Below are positions 11,401 through 22,400 of a stretch of 56,114 nt of DNA, piece by piece. Source of the DNA: Antrodiella citrinella. Lineage: Eukaryota > Basidiomycota > Agaricomycetes > Polyporales > Steccherinaceae. Positions within the stretch are counted from its first letter, which is position 1, and each line of letters begins with the position of its first letter. The translations under genes were made by a program, and so were the position numbers. Below the pieces are notes generated by a model that was given only the letters and a program-made list of their open reading frames with translations, did no database searches and was not told the origin of the DNA. Where the stretch lies: assembly GCA_004802725.1 (NCBI GenBank), contig SGPM01000170.1, forward strand, positions 1 to 56,114, in the 5' to 3' direction.

Positions 11401-12719
11401 CTGCAGACTTCGTGACTGCGAAGTTCATCAAGCCAATCAAGCTCGAGTTCGAGAAGGTCTACTTCCCGTACTTGCTCATCAGCAAGAAGAGGTACGCCGG
11501 ATTGTACTGGACTCGTCCGGAGAAATACGACAAGATGGACACTAAGGGTATCGAGGTACGTCTTCCATAGTACTCAAGTCACGTTCGGGTACTGACGTCT
11601 GTTTTATAGACCGTTCGACGAGACAATTGCCGACTAGTGTCGACTGTGATCTCGACGTGTTTGCACAAGCTCCTAATTGACAGAGATGTCAAGGGCGCAG
11701 AAGAGTACACAAAGCAAACCATTGCAGATCTGCTGCAAAACAGAGTCGATATGTCTCAGCTGGTGATCACGAAGGCCTTGTCCAAAACAGGTGAGCATAC
11801 TCGGATTTTTCTTCTGTTCTCTGGTTGCTGATCCTATGCCAAGATTATGCCGGAAAGCAAGCTCACGTAGAGTTGGCGGAGCGCATGAAAGTGCGTGATG
11901 CGGGTTCTGCACCCAGTCTTGGTGACCGTGTCGCCTATGTCATCATCAAAGGAGTGAAAGGTGGGCAGCCTGGCCTACTCTTGGCAATCTACTCATCTGA
12001 CAGTGGATGATGCAGGTGCTGCTGCGTACGAAAAGTCTGAAGACCCGTTATACGTCTTGGAAAACAACATCCCGATCGACACGAAGTACTATCTGGAGAA
12101 CCAGCTTTCAAACCCGTTGATGAGAATCTTCGAGCCTATCCTTGGTGAAAAGGCATCGTCTCTCTGTGAGTTCTCATGAACCCACCTGCCGCGCAACACG
12201 CTCATTCTCGTAAACTCAGTATCAGGAGATCATACACGAACCATTCAGATCGCTACACCGACAGTGGGAGGATTGATGAAGTTCGCAGTCAAAACCGTCA
12301 CGTGTCTGGGCTGCAAGACACCGCTCACCACGAGGAATAGTGTGAAGAGTACGTTGATTTTGCTCCTTTGAACATCGAAGTGCAATCGCAATTCTGACCT
12401 TGATTCATACCAGATGGTGCTGTATGTAGCAACTGCCGACCACGTATCGGTGAGCTGTACCAGAAGCAAGTGTCATCGACGTCCGAATTTCAAGTTCGCT
12501 TTTCGCGGTTATGGACACAATGTCAACGGTGTCAGGGATCTTTGCATCAAGTACGTTCTTTAATTTAACTTCGGTGTGCTCTGTACTTATTACATACATG
12601 TATAGGACGTTCTGTGCACTAGCAAAGATTGTCCTATTTTCTACATGCGCAAGAAGGCGCAGAAGGACGTTGAGGACGCGAACAACACGCTGGAACGGTT
12701 TGATCACGACACATGGTGA
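8424..12719 (+). CDS. POL3: DNA polymerase delta catalytic subunit
   Basis: B-family replicative polymerase (lagging-strand synthesis, repair) with 3'-5' proofreading. About seventeen short exons encode roughly 1,080 residues, the usual length. Landmarks in order: GLRMFGVTQ and [12 protein letters not shown] (N-terminal domain); Exo I FDIE at about 9620; Exo II with [10 protein letters not shown] at about 9921; Exo III in YCLKDAYLP, split by an intron near 10330-10384; polymerase motif [11 protein letters not shown] at about 10701; motif [12 protein letters not shown] at about 11100; motif C YGDTDSVM at about 11269; and KKRYAGL. The C-terminal CysA pair (CLGCKTP, CSNCRPR) and CysB (CQRCQ, CTSKDC; CysB carries the 4Fe-4S cluster) are intact. 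The stop follows ERFDHDTW. The start is the ATG at 8424, but an in-frame ATG at 8330 would add 14 residues by joining across an intron (8370-8422). One junction (9165-9258) has only weak donors. Confidence 0.96.
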
Positions 12720-12856
12720 TTCGTTAGGTGTATCAATGGGACGAGTGTACATGTACAGTATCATATCGTATCTTCTTGCATAATGTCAATGCCACTTATC
12801 ACAGAAAGCACGTTACGACTGCGGACATGAAAGCAGGAAACGACAACATAGTACTA

Positions 12857-13411
12857 TCAAAACGGATTCTTGTTCCTCGTAGGATGCTTCTGCAGCGTTA
12901 CGAGTGCCCATTCTCTTTCCAGCGTGGCCTTCCACGCTGCCTCTGTCCGACGCTTCGTCTCTCCTGAACCCGAAAGGCGTCTGCGAGTTGGGGAAGGCGC
13001 AGGGCTGAATTTCTTCTCCAGCATCCGTATGAGCTCTGGGCTATTGGGCTGCAGCCACTGAATATCAGCAACTTTGAAGTAGCCAATGAATTCAAAGCTT
13101 CCCCTCTTGAATGGAAATTCAGTGAACACGGGGACGTATTTGCCCTCCGCCACAGTGGGACCTCGTAAGAGATCGAGGTTCGATTTGCAGAAGATTTGTC
13201 GAGCGGATGGCCAGTCGGGATGCTGGTCTAAGAAGAGCAGGATCGCGAACAGGTCATCCGGTGACACAGGGTCGCGATTGAGGGTATTGTTCGAGCCGAT
13301 GTACTCGCTGATCTGACTTTGTGAGTAGAAGGACGTCGGCGACGGTGCTGCGGTAGGCGCAGTGCAGCTAGTCTGAGCCTTTATTCTGCGACTTGGTGGG
13401 ACATACGCCAT
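12857..13411 (-). CDS. Fungal protein of unknown function
   Basis: A single uninterrupted frame of 184 residues begins MAYVPPSRRI, which looks like a genuine start in the 'MAYxPPxRR' style of many eukaryotic proteins. The frame stays open 21 codons further upstream, but that extension starts in what looks like leader. Recognisable conserved-looking blocks are DPVSPDDLFAILLFLDQHP, GSFEFIGYFKVADIQWLQ with SPELIRMLEKKF, and a C-terminal EAAWKATLEREWALVTLQ. No signal peptide or membrane segment is visible. I believe the pattern recurs in other basidiomycetes but cannot name a domain. It converges on POL3, with 137 bp between the stops. Confidence 0.7.
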   Translation of the reverse strand: MAYVPPSRRIKAQTSCTAPTAAPSPTSFYSQSQISEYIGSNNTLNRDPVSPDDLFAILLFLDQHPDWPSARQIFCKSNLDLLRGPTVAEGKYVPVFTEFPFKRGSFEFIGYFKVADIQWLQPNSPELIRMLEKKFSPAPSPTRRRLSGSGETKRRTEAAWKATLEREWALVTLQKHPTRNKNPF

Positions 13412-14027
13412 GGCAGATAATATCCTGCTTGATCGTATCCGTGAGCCACCTTTGAGGATGTAGATAACACACACGAGTCACGACACCTACGAGGTCAAGC
13501 TTGAAAGGCCAGAGGAGATGATGGGTTCAAGTTATGGCAGCCTGAGTGAGAAGATGGCTGCGATTTAGTTAAAATATCAAGGATGGTTTGAACTCCGCTG
13601 GTCGCAGATAACTTGCGGCGTCTTGCGCTGCGCGCAGGCAGCACTCTGCGGCAATCTAGATAGACCAAGTAAATCGAACCAGAGGAGCACGCAACAAGCC
13701 TGAGGTTGCTTCTAGCGTGTGGAAGGTACTGCACTCACCTACTTTGTGGTCACTACTAACTAGCGAAGTCATGGATCGAATGGCGACGGGTTATGACCCA
13801 TCATGGATCATGCTGTGGACAACCCTCACAGTTAATTGCGTCGTCAAAGTTGATTTAGAATGTAAAACATCGGGAATCGTGAAAAATAAGAACTCAAGAG
13901 TCAATTGAAGTTGCTTGAAGTTGAGCAGAACAAACCTCACGATCTTATCTTATCTCATTAGCCAGCGTCACAGTTAGCTATTGTACTTGTCACTTCAGGC
14001 TGCTTGTGAGCCACCACTGTTCACACC
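13412..14027. other. Intergenic promoter region
   Basis: This separates the divergent starts of the unknown protein (minus) and the EF-hand-like gene (plus). It contains only short ORFs without recognisable content. The last 100 bases are A/T-richer and run into a weak pyrimidine stretch before the ATG at 14028. Confidence 0.6.
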
Positions 14028-15128
14028 ATGAGCAACTCAGAAGTCGACGCTGCATTTTTACTCCTTCCTCGACATGTACGCGATTGTGTTGACGAGGCCT
14101 TCGATTCTGCGATCGAACAGTCAGGCCTTTCCTCCAAGAAGGCGCGTGACGCTCACGAGCTCTCGCCGCGTAGCGGTGGCGGTGGGTTCGTCCCCACAAG
14201 TAGCTCTGCTGGGAGAAATATCGCACAGGGAGGATTTGTGATAGACGAGCCTCAAGCTGGCGGCTTCGTTGTAGACGAACCGCAAGCCGGGGGGTTTGTT
14301 CTGGACTCCGACGAAGACCCGAACGAACGACCTTCTAGGATCCCTTTGTCTCTCATTCCCGCTGCCTTGCAGCTTCTGGATCTTCAACCAGACGATGAAG
14401 ATGTTCTGCAAGTCTTCCGCAACGCAGCCTCAGGGTGGGACAGTAAAAGTCGCGACGACGTTACACAGGCCGATCTATTTGTCGAACGGAAGGACTGGCA
14501 TGCCGTGTGCACCGCATTGTTGGAGTCTGCGGACCGCGAGGAAGAGGAAGGAGATCAAGATATCGATATGGACGATAACCCTCAAAGGGAAGAAGAAGAA
14601 AGTTCGCCATCCGGAGACGAGTACGAGTATGTCGGAGAAGATGAAGCCCCAGACTACGACGAAGACGCTAACGACTCTGACGATGAGTATCGAGAAGCGT
14701 CTTCGAAGTCTTTCAATGCAAAGAGAAAGGGAAAGGAGACTTCAAAATCCCGGCCGCGCCGCACAAAGCAGTCGGCGGCAGTGTCAGACTCAGGAGAGGA
14801 AGACGCATCGAGAGACGCTACGAAACGTGTTACACCGCGCCAGCGGGCAGAGTGCAGGCGAACCTACGCGTTATTCTTTCCGGACGTGGCAGACGAAGAT
14901 CTTGACTCACAACGGCTGATGATCAAGGATATAACCCGGGTGGCCAAAGTGCTGAGGGAGAAAGTTACCGCCGAAGAGGTGCTGTACTTTTCGCTTGCAT
15001 TCGAAAACTACTATCTAACTTGACGTTACCAGATTATTGAGATGCTTGAAGCATTTTCCACTACTGCTGACAAGTCGATGAACCTCGGCGACTTTGAAAG
15101 GATGATGATCGCTGCAAAGCTTGCGTAA
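14028..15128 (+). CDS. Acidic protein with GGFV repeats and a degenerate EF-hand-like C-terminus
   Basis: Two exons (14028-14978 and 15033-15128) give 348 residues. Residues about 45-95 hold four GGFV units (GGGFVPTSS, GGFVIDEPQA, GGFVVDEPQA, GGFVLDSDE), three of them in tight succession. A middle block resembles a folded domain (IPLSLIPAALQLLDLQPDDE ... FRNAASGWDS ... DWHAVCTALLE). Then comes a long Glu/Asp/Ser-rich tract and a basic patch (RKGKETSKSRPRRTK). The C-terminus (RTYALFF ... LMIKDITRVAKVL ... EEIIEMLEAF ... MNLGDFERMM) follows the helix-loop-helix rhythm of centrin/calmodulin EF hands, but the loops lack the Asp ladder needed to bind calcium. A centrin-like partner of the XPC/Rad4 repair factor, as yeast Rad33 is, would fit this shape, but that is only a hypothesis. 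Confidence 0.75.
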
Positions 15129-17062
15129 ACTCCCATCGTTTTCAGCCTATTTTGGAGCTACACGGAGTTTGCTTGACCACGCAGCCCTAGTGGTTTTCCC
15201 CACGACTGTATCCGTCTATTTGGACCGCATGGTCAGATACCAGCCTATTCTGACCCTGACTTTCCATACATACGGCAAGACGGAGGCCATGCATGTGTTC
15301 ACCCTGTCGATTTCAGTCCCCTGACGTGTCATGACAGACAAAAGCCCCAACCCTCAAACGAGGCCAACCCATGTGTTTAGCTGCCCCATCAGATATATAC
15401 ATGTTCTTCATTGAGGTTACTCGGAGGTGGAAGGGGGAGGGGACTTCACCGAGCTATTAGTACCACTTTTGGGCACCAACAACTACCGATCAGACGCGAT
15501 CGGCGGATTCCGGTTCCCAAAAGGAAAGTGTTAAAGATCGTTAGACGCCGAGGCCCTGAAAGGGTGTCGTTGTTCTCTTGTTTGTCTTTTCTTACTTCAT
15601 CTCGCAGTCATTGTTGTGGTTATGTCGCCTCCATCTTGCTTGGACATTGCCTCGACCACTGCATTTGATCCAGATCTAGGTCAAAGTATTTATCTAGAAG
15701 GCTCGGACGCGGTATGTATTGGCATAGCTTTCATATGAGACGATTGTTCTTGTTGGAATTCTCGCCATATACTGGTTTGTAAGACCGAATAGTGTCAACA
15801 GGCTCCATAATTAGGTGCAATCCACTTGTGTGAATAAGCATGGCAAGTGCCACAAAAGAAGGTCGTAATACCGCTTGAGTTGTACGGGTGAACGGCCTGG
15901 ACAGTCATCGGTCAGCCTGCCACTCTCCGGCCCCTGGTAGGAACATTCGTATCGAAGCATACGTATGTATTGTTGGACCCATCTCCACCGACTACGCATG
16001 AAGGGTATAGTAGGATTCACTTGTACATATCGTATGCGCCGCACAAGGCACGGATACAGTTCAGATTGCATCGCGGACAGGTACATATCTTCGAATTCAA
16101 GGTATCGTGCCACCTTCCGCCGCACGGTTATCGATATCAGCGCAGAATAGGCCATATGATGCATGCACGTAAGACAATAAAGTGCTCACAAACCTTGTCA
16201 AGCGGGTTATCAGTGTTCATCGTTGCTGTCAGCTGGATAGTGCCACAGCGCCTGCCAACAGGAAGGAGGAACAAAGTGTCAGTATATGTCAGTCCGATTA
16301 ACTTTTGATTACCGGGTGGTGCTCGGCCGCGGACCGCCCAGGATGCTGCACGCCCCGACTTTCTACGAGCTTGCGTATTGACTCCAACTGACTCCGGGAG
16401 CCGGGAAGTGTATGTGAGCAATCGCAAGGACATCATGACTGCGATCCTATTCAAAGCCTAGAGTAACGCACTCGCGTTCATTTCAAAGCTGCCATCCTGT
16501 GCGTACGGATGCGCCCAGGTAAAGCTCCGATGACTGTGCGATTGATGGTGGATGGTAGTTGTTCCCCCCATTCAATGACCGGTGGTCACAATGGAACCGG
16601 CAGGGGCAGCAGAAGTTGAGAAGACCAAGGAAGCCTAAGCGAAACTGCGAACTGCTCGCATCTCTTTGGATTTCGGTGTCATCAGAATCGCAGTGCATTG
16701 TCCGAGACACGAATTGAGTCTGTACCCGTTCATTTACGTACCGGTTCATATACAGAGGCTCGACGCCGCTCGAGACCCGGTGCGCCATCCAAGCAGCTCT
16801 TTTTGGGCAGATCACAGATTGCCGCATACCGCGGGCGTAGCGTCACAATTGATCCATGTGTCACAACAAATATTTCGCGGTACGAATCGTCCCAGAGATT
16901 GCGAACTCCGCCCCCGAGATTGGAGCTTTACACATGTTGCGAGACCCAATACTGTCCAATGACACTCTGTGGTGTCTTGTACTCAGCCACACCTCGAAAC
17001 GTGTCCGACAACCTGATGACCCCGTCGTGAGCTTGCTGACCCCCGATAGATGAACAGGATAT
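15129..17062. other. Gene-poor interval
   Basis: About 1.9 kb between the EF-hand-like gene and the stop of the oxoprolinase fusion. Both strands carry only overlapping ORFs of up to about 115 codons, none with a domain, hydrophobic pattern or consistent intron signals. There are no obvious repeats, terminal inverted repeats or target-site duplications. It presumably holds the 3' UTRs of both neighbours and decayed sequence. Confidence 0.55.
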
Positions 17063-20000
17063 CTACCCAAACGCAGAAGGGCCGCCGCATGCGAGACCTT
17101 CAGAAGTTTGCGACCATTTAGCGTCTCCTGCGATGGCAATCACAGTGACCCGCAGTCCGTACCTATGACGGCTCGTGAGCTAAAATTGGCAGAGACACGT
17201 AGGACCATCTTACTTGTACTCAGGTGTCATCAGTGCAGAACCAGTCTGGGAGTCTAGGACGGCGATCAGGTCGGGAACTGTTACAATTGTCTGGTAGGAG
17301 TGTCAATCACAAAGTGTAGATGTCAAGCTGAACACCAATACGGACCTCCCTTGTCTCCCCCGGTCTCTCCAAGTACACGCATAGGTTCTCGTTCTGGAAG
17401 GGAATAACGAGCCGGTCTTCCAAGCCGGTGCTGATTGTCTCGTGTTGTACGACACCTCCGTCTTCTTCTTCGTCCTGGCTTAACGGCGCAATCGTAACAG
17501 ACCCCCATGTGAATCCTTTCCGGACTTCCTGTGTCATATTTTAAGCATCCCGTTGCAATTTAATTGACGCAAATGATTACTACGCACTCGTTGAACCTCA
17601 ATGATCTTCCCAACGAAGATGCACCTCCCGTTTTGGACTTCTAAAATAGCTGCTGCTATGCCTTTGAAGTTGTTCCGTTTGCGACAGAGGGAGATTGCCC
17701 GGCCCAGACGCCAGGCTTGAGATACAGTTCGGACGACGCCTAACAAAGTGATGAGCACGGAGTGCTCATGATGGTGGACGTATATCATGGGCACTCGACT
17801 AACCATACTCTTCGCACGTCTTTCGAGTCTGAGGAGCCATACAAACTCCACTCCGTGATCCCATTTCAGTCGTTGCTGCCCGTAGGATGTGCTCAACAGA
17901 GTCCCGGTTGCTCGCAGTCGGCATGATCTGTTCATATATTCCAACTGAGGTCAAATGCACTGTACCAACATAACTCACAATAGTGTTCCCAATGCCATCC
18001 GATATAGCGCATGGTGTCAGTCCTCCTGGAACATTAAACGCGCCTGGCAACCTGTTCTCATATTTAGAGTTTTTGAGAATATCCGATAAATGCGTTCTTA
18101 CGTTTGATACATCTAGGTACAACCTGATCAATACATTCCTTCCGCAAGGATAACGGACAACGGAAGACTTACATTAGGGTAAGCACGACCCATAAGATCT
18201 GCGTCCAGTACGACCTTCCCTAATTCCGCCGCCACAATCATGGGTTGGATGCCGTTTCCTCCGCCAATCTCGTCGGAGATTGTTCCATAGAAGTCAGCCA
18301 GCCCAAGGTACTTGAGAAGGGCACGAGCGGAAGTCGGAATTTCACCACCACCTTGCAGCCGTTCGTTCTACGTGTCGGAGGTCAATTTATAAGCCGAAGC
18401 AGCAGGGATGACCTTACTGAGACGCTCGGAGAACCCTAGTAAGACAGGTTGAACATGAGTTCTTTGACTGTAACTCCTTCGCTACTACGCACCATAAACG
18501 TGCACCTGACAAAGACAGCATCCTCCGGAATATCTTCCGGATCAACGACCTGACAAAACCGCAGTCAAGAACTTGGAAAATTCATAGACGGTCATACTCA
18601 CTATGATCTCTTTGCCTTCGCGCAGCATTTGTCGGGCGACCAGGAACGGTGGATATGGCGAGCCACCGCCACCGCATCCAAGAATGCCACATCCTTCCGC
18701 AATCCACTCTGCATATGGCCTGAGTAAGGTACCGCTCACAAAGCAGGAAGACGTGTTACCTAAGTCAAGCTCTGACAAACGCCATGACCGATTTGGGAGT
18801 ATCTTAGGTTCGTATGCTTCGATGTCAATGTCGGCCATTTCCTCTTCGGAAACCTTCGGCTCAGAAGTCCCTTCGTCGTTGACTGATGTGGCCTCTTCGA
18901 TAATAATATCGTTGTCCGGGTGTTGCGGAAGTTCAGGAGAGTTCGTGATTGACAGCTCCCCCGCAGCCTTTACAATTATCCTGGTGGCTTGATTCGTAAC
19001 ATACTGATGCATAAGATTAGTAAGAAGGAGAGTATTCAATGAGGAAACTCGTACGAACTTGCACGGGTATGTTGGTCACTTCCACGATCTTGATCGTGGC
19101 TGCAAAATATTAGACACTCTGCAATGGTGAGAAAATATTGGGAACGTACCTAGGTCAGCTCCGAGCTGAAAAGCATTCTCGACGGCGCGCTGCTTGATAT
19201 CCTCGATAACGTCATGTATATTTCGCGATGCGAGGAATTCGATGGTGTCCACTTCTCCTGCCACTGTCGGAACAATTTATTTAATGATGGAGGCCAAAAT
19301 AACAACTTGAAAGATGTCGTACCCTTGGCCATAGCTGCGCCCACAGCGTTCGCCACGCTATAGAACGGTGGACACGTAACTTTTGCTACTCCTAGCAGTG
19401 TATCGGTACAAATGATGCCACCTCCGCCGACCAGCAGGACCTGAACATCTTCGGGTGATGTCTTCATCCTGAGGAATAGAGGTGAGGTAATGGACATAGA
19501 CACAACTCTAGACCGACTCGCCTGTCAATAACCCTCTCCAATTTCCGCTTGATCACACTTTGCGCCTTGCGAACCACAGAGTGTGGAACAGACGCAACAA
19601 GTTCCGAATCGCCTACATCCGCTAGGTGCGCCGCGACAACGATGTCCGTAGCCGTGAGCACATCCCCGCCGAACACTTTCGCCTCAGACGGAAGCATATG
19701 CCCGACAGAAGTAGGTCCAACGCTGACACGAGGCGCCTCGTCTGGTCCAGTGACGCCAATACGAGACCCACCACCAAGGGCGATAGATTGAACATCCGCC
19801 ATGGAGAAATTAGTCCGCACGCCTGCTATCTCGATGAACGCACCTGCTTGTCTTGGGAAACCTGCTGGCAGTAATACGCCGACGTCTGTGGTGGTCCCGC
19901 CTATGTCAACAACCACGGTCAGCCTGTCGTGGTCTGGACCGGCATCGTCGAGTCCAGCAAGGTATGCTGCACCTCGCATGGAATTTGTAGGGCCAGATGC

Positions 20001-21009
20001 AAAGGTGCGTATGGGTAGCCGTGCGGCCGTCGAAGCGGAGGTTAACGTGCCGTCGTTCTGTGTGAGATAGAGCGGGCAAGAAAGTTTGAGCTCGTGCATG
20101 GCCTGTTGGAATCCCCGAATTGTTCGTTGAGCAAAGGTTAGGATAGATGCATTCAAGATGGACGCGTTCTCGCGTTCCAATAGTCCCATTTGGCCGACTG
20201 CAGGTAAGAGTCAACTCGTGCGCTCCATCTCGGATGTTGAAATTTGCATACCGTCACGCGAGCACACCACGTTAGCGGTTGGACCAAGTTCACGCTGAAT
20301 TATCCGCCTCGCTGCCTCCTCGTGCCTTCCTTCCGTGTCTAGAGGGGAGAACACGCCACATATCACAACCTTGAATGAGTAACGTGAGTTTCGGAGACAT
20401 GACATAAACAGAAAACCACATACGTTCCTTAACGCTTTGGCCTTGATAATCGCGCACTCTTCCACCAACTGCGTTTCGTTCAGCGCCACGATTTCACGTC
20501 CATCAACTAAGAGGAATGAGGTAAGTGTTCCCCGCTCAGAAAGCTTGGCTTACTTTGCAGACCCCCGTCAACATACGTGACGTAACCCTCCAAGAGCTTC
20601 CTCAGCCGAGGTGGGAAGTCAATGAAAGGTGGACATTGCCTTGTATATGGACCACACAATCGCACGACGGCTACTTTCTGCAGCCGTCTCCCGTCCGCTT
20701 CGACGACGGCGTTGATGAAGGCAGTAGTCCCGATAGATAGAGATGCGATCTCCGAAGGAGGTATCCCACCCTTTTCGAGGACATGCTGGACAGCAATGGT
20801 GATCCCCTCGGAGACATTCGGAGTGGTAGGAGCCTTGAAGTGTGCTATAACGCCTCGCGTCGGCTCTAATCGTCGGCTTAGGTCTACTAGTACACCATCG
20901 GTGTTCGTGCCTATTTACAGCCCACGTATTGAATAGAATCAGCAAAGCGAATAGCGTATGAAGCACTGTATTACAACTCACCGCCGACGTCCACTCCGAT
21001 CCTGTACAT
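17063..21009 (-). CDS. Hydantoinase/5-oxoprolinase A fused to a DUF917 domain
   Basis: A minus-strand gene with more than ten introns. The start MYRIGVDVGG|TNTDGVLV (21009, intron inside the glycine codon) is the phosphate-binding loop of the hydantoinase A N-terminal domain. IGTTAFINAVVEADGRRL and CGPYTRQCPPF follow. The hydantoinase A domain is seen in LTQNDGTL, FASGPTNSMRGAAYLAG, DIGGTTTDVGVL and IALGGGSRIG (20189-19500), then VGGGGIICTDTLLG. From about 18740 the protein continues as DUF917: YAEWIAEGCGILGCGGGGSP, GGEIPTSARALLKYLG, EIGGGNGIQPMIVAAELG, DADLMGRAYPNMYQ, and a C-terminal ACGGPSAFG before the stop. Hydantoinase A members are ATP-dependent amide-ring openers. DUF917 members include a thiohydantoin desulfurase, so the fusion suggests degradation of a (thio)hydantoin or oxoproline-like ring. 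The substrate is unknown. Interior exon edges are approximate. Confidence 0.9.
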
Positions 21010-22400
21010 CTTATTATCAACACGGTACAACGTTGAGGTAGATGATCGTCAATGACAATAGCGATAAGAGCCTGTAAAAGTCAATACATGCATCCCGTGG
21101 CAGGCTGGCAGGCTTCGCCCGGTAGCTGTACCGTGGCCCGGATTGATGCAGAGTCAACCTTTTTTGATAGATGCACAGTGCTATGTTCCATAGCAGGCGG
21201 ATATTCATCGAAGGGTCCAGATAGAAATCACGATTGCACACCTACACGTATGCACCATCTGTATCAAACACACATAAGAGTCGAGGTGATCAACTTGAAG
21301 TTGAAGAGTAAAACAGCGCCTGTGTTATTGGTCATGATCAACAGTCATCAGAGTTAGGCTCGGACTCGCATAATTGAATATTGAATGTGGCAGCGAAATA
21401 TAACGGCACACAGGAACCACATATCCGTTCATGGCAAGGCCACGTTGTGATACGAGTGACGAGTCTGCATACTTCTCGACTCGTGGTGTGATGCACATTC
21501 ACGCTGCCGAAGACGTATGGGACACGATGTATGTATTGGGGTGGAGTGGTATGATACAGCAGGGATAACATGGAGCGAGAGAGGTGGTGACGAGCTAGGG
21601 CTAACAAAAGGTAAGCAGCATATCGAAGATAGACAAGAGACGAGTCCGAGGTATACAAAGCAAGACGACGAGAAGACAGCGAATTCGAGTAAAGCGTAGC
21701 TAGCAATGAAATCAGCAGGAGTGTGCAGCAAGATCAATGTAAGGGAGCGATCCCAAGAACGAAGATAGCAAAGCATTGACGAATGTGAGCAAAACCAAGC
21801 TGACATAACATATCTATAGTGAGGTGCCACGACGTTCTGCACAGCGCTGCTCGTCCATCGCAGAGAGGAAGGTCGAAGGGGAGATGGAAAACAAGAGACT
21901 GACTGAAGAATTTTCTATGAATGAAGTAGCGCAAGGAGGGGATGGGGGGTATCGATGAAGTAAGAGGTACTTCGGTGCGGTCTCGTTCCGTAGGCCAGTG
22001 TAGTGAGAATTAGGCTGAAGAGAGTTCCATCGAGCTCCGATGACGGCGGACTAGGTGTCTATGATGGCGACACGATAGAGAGCGTCAGAGCCGGAGAGTG
22101 CCGATGAGTACGGTCGTACAGGTAAGCTGGAGCGTTACGCTGTTACCGGTAGCAAGCGTACTATCATCCAAGAATGTCCAAAAGTGAAGAAGGGACGACC
22201 AAGGCTGAGAGGGAGCAGGATGTGGACGACGATGAGAGACCGGAGAGGGGACAGTGCGCTAAGAGAGCTATGCACATAGCTGCAAGTAGCGACAAGAGGT
22301 AAGGGAAAGGAGAGAGACAAGATGAGGCGGCGCAAAGGCAGGACCACAGGTGGGGCAGCGACATAGCCGCACGACGCATGCCCTGTGCCCAGAGGTAAGC
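21010..22400. other. Intergenic region between two minus-strand genes
   Basis: It should contain the oxoprolinase promoter (right of 21009) and the 3' UTR of the next gene. From about 21500 to 22350 the plus strand is purine-rich, rich in 'gag/gac/gat' words, so the transcribed minus strand would be C/T-rich. That asymmetry produces several long but meaningless Ser/Leu/Pro-rich ORFs on the minus strand. No repeat boundaries or RNA genes are visible. Confidence 0.55.

Noticed and set aside
14121..14919. ORFs of 96 and 207 codons overlapping the EF-hand-like gene
   Set aside because: They are antisense or alternate-frame shadows of an acidic, codon-biased coding region.
20619..21023. 134-codon minus-strand frame over the oxoprolinase start
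   Set aside because: Another frame of the same strand gives the family N-terminus with an intron, so this is a shadow.
21338..21842. Two overlapping Ser/Leu/Tyr-rich minus-strand frames
   Set aside because: Composition artefact of a purine-rich plus strand; both frames open equally and neither has recognisable content.
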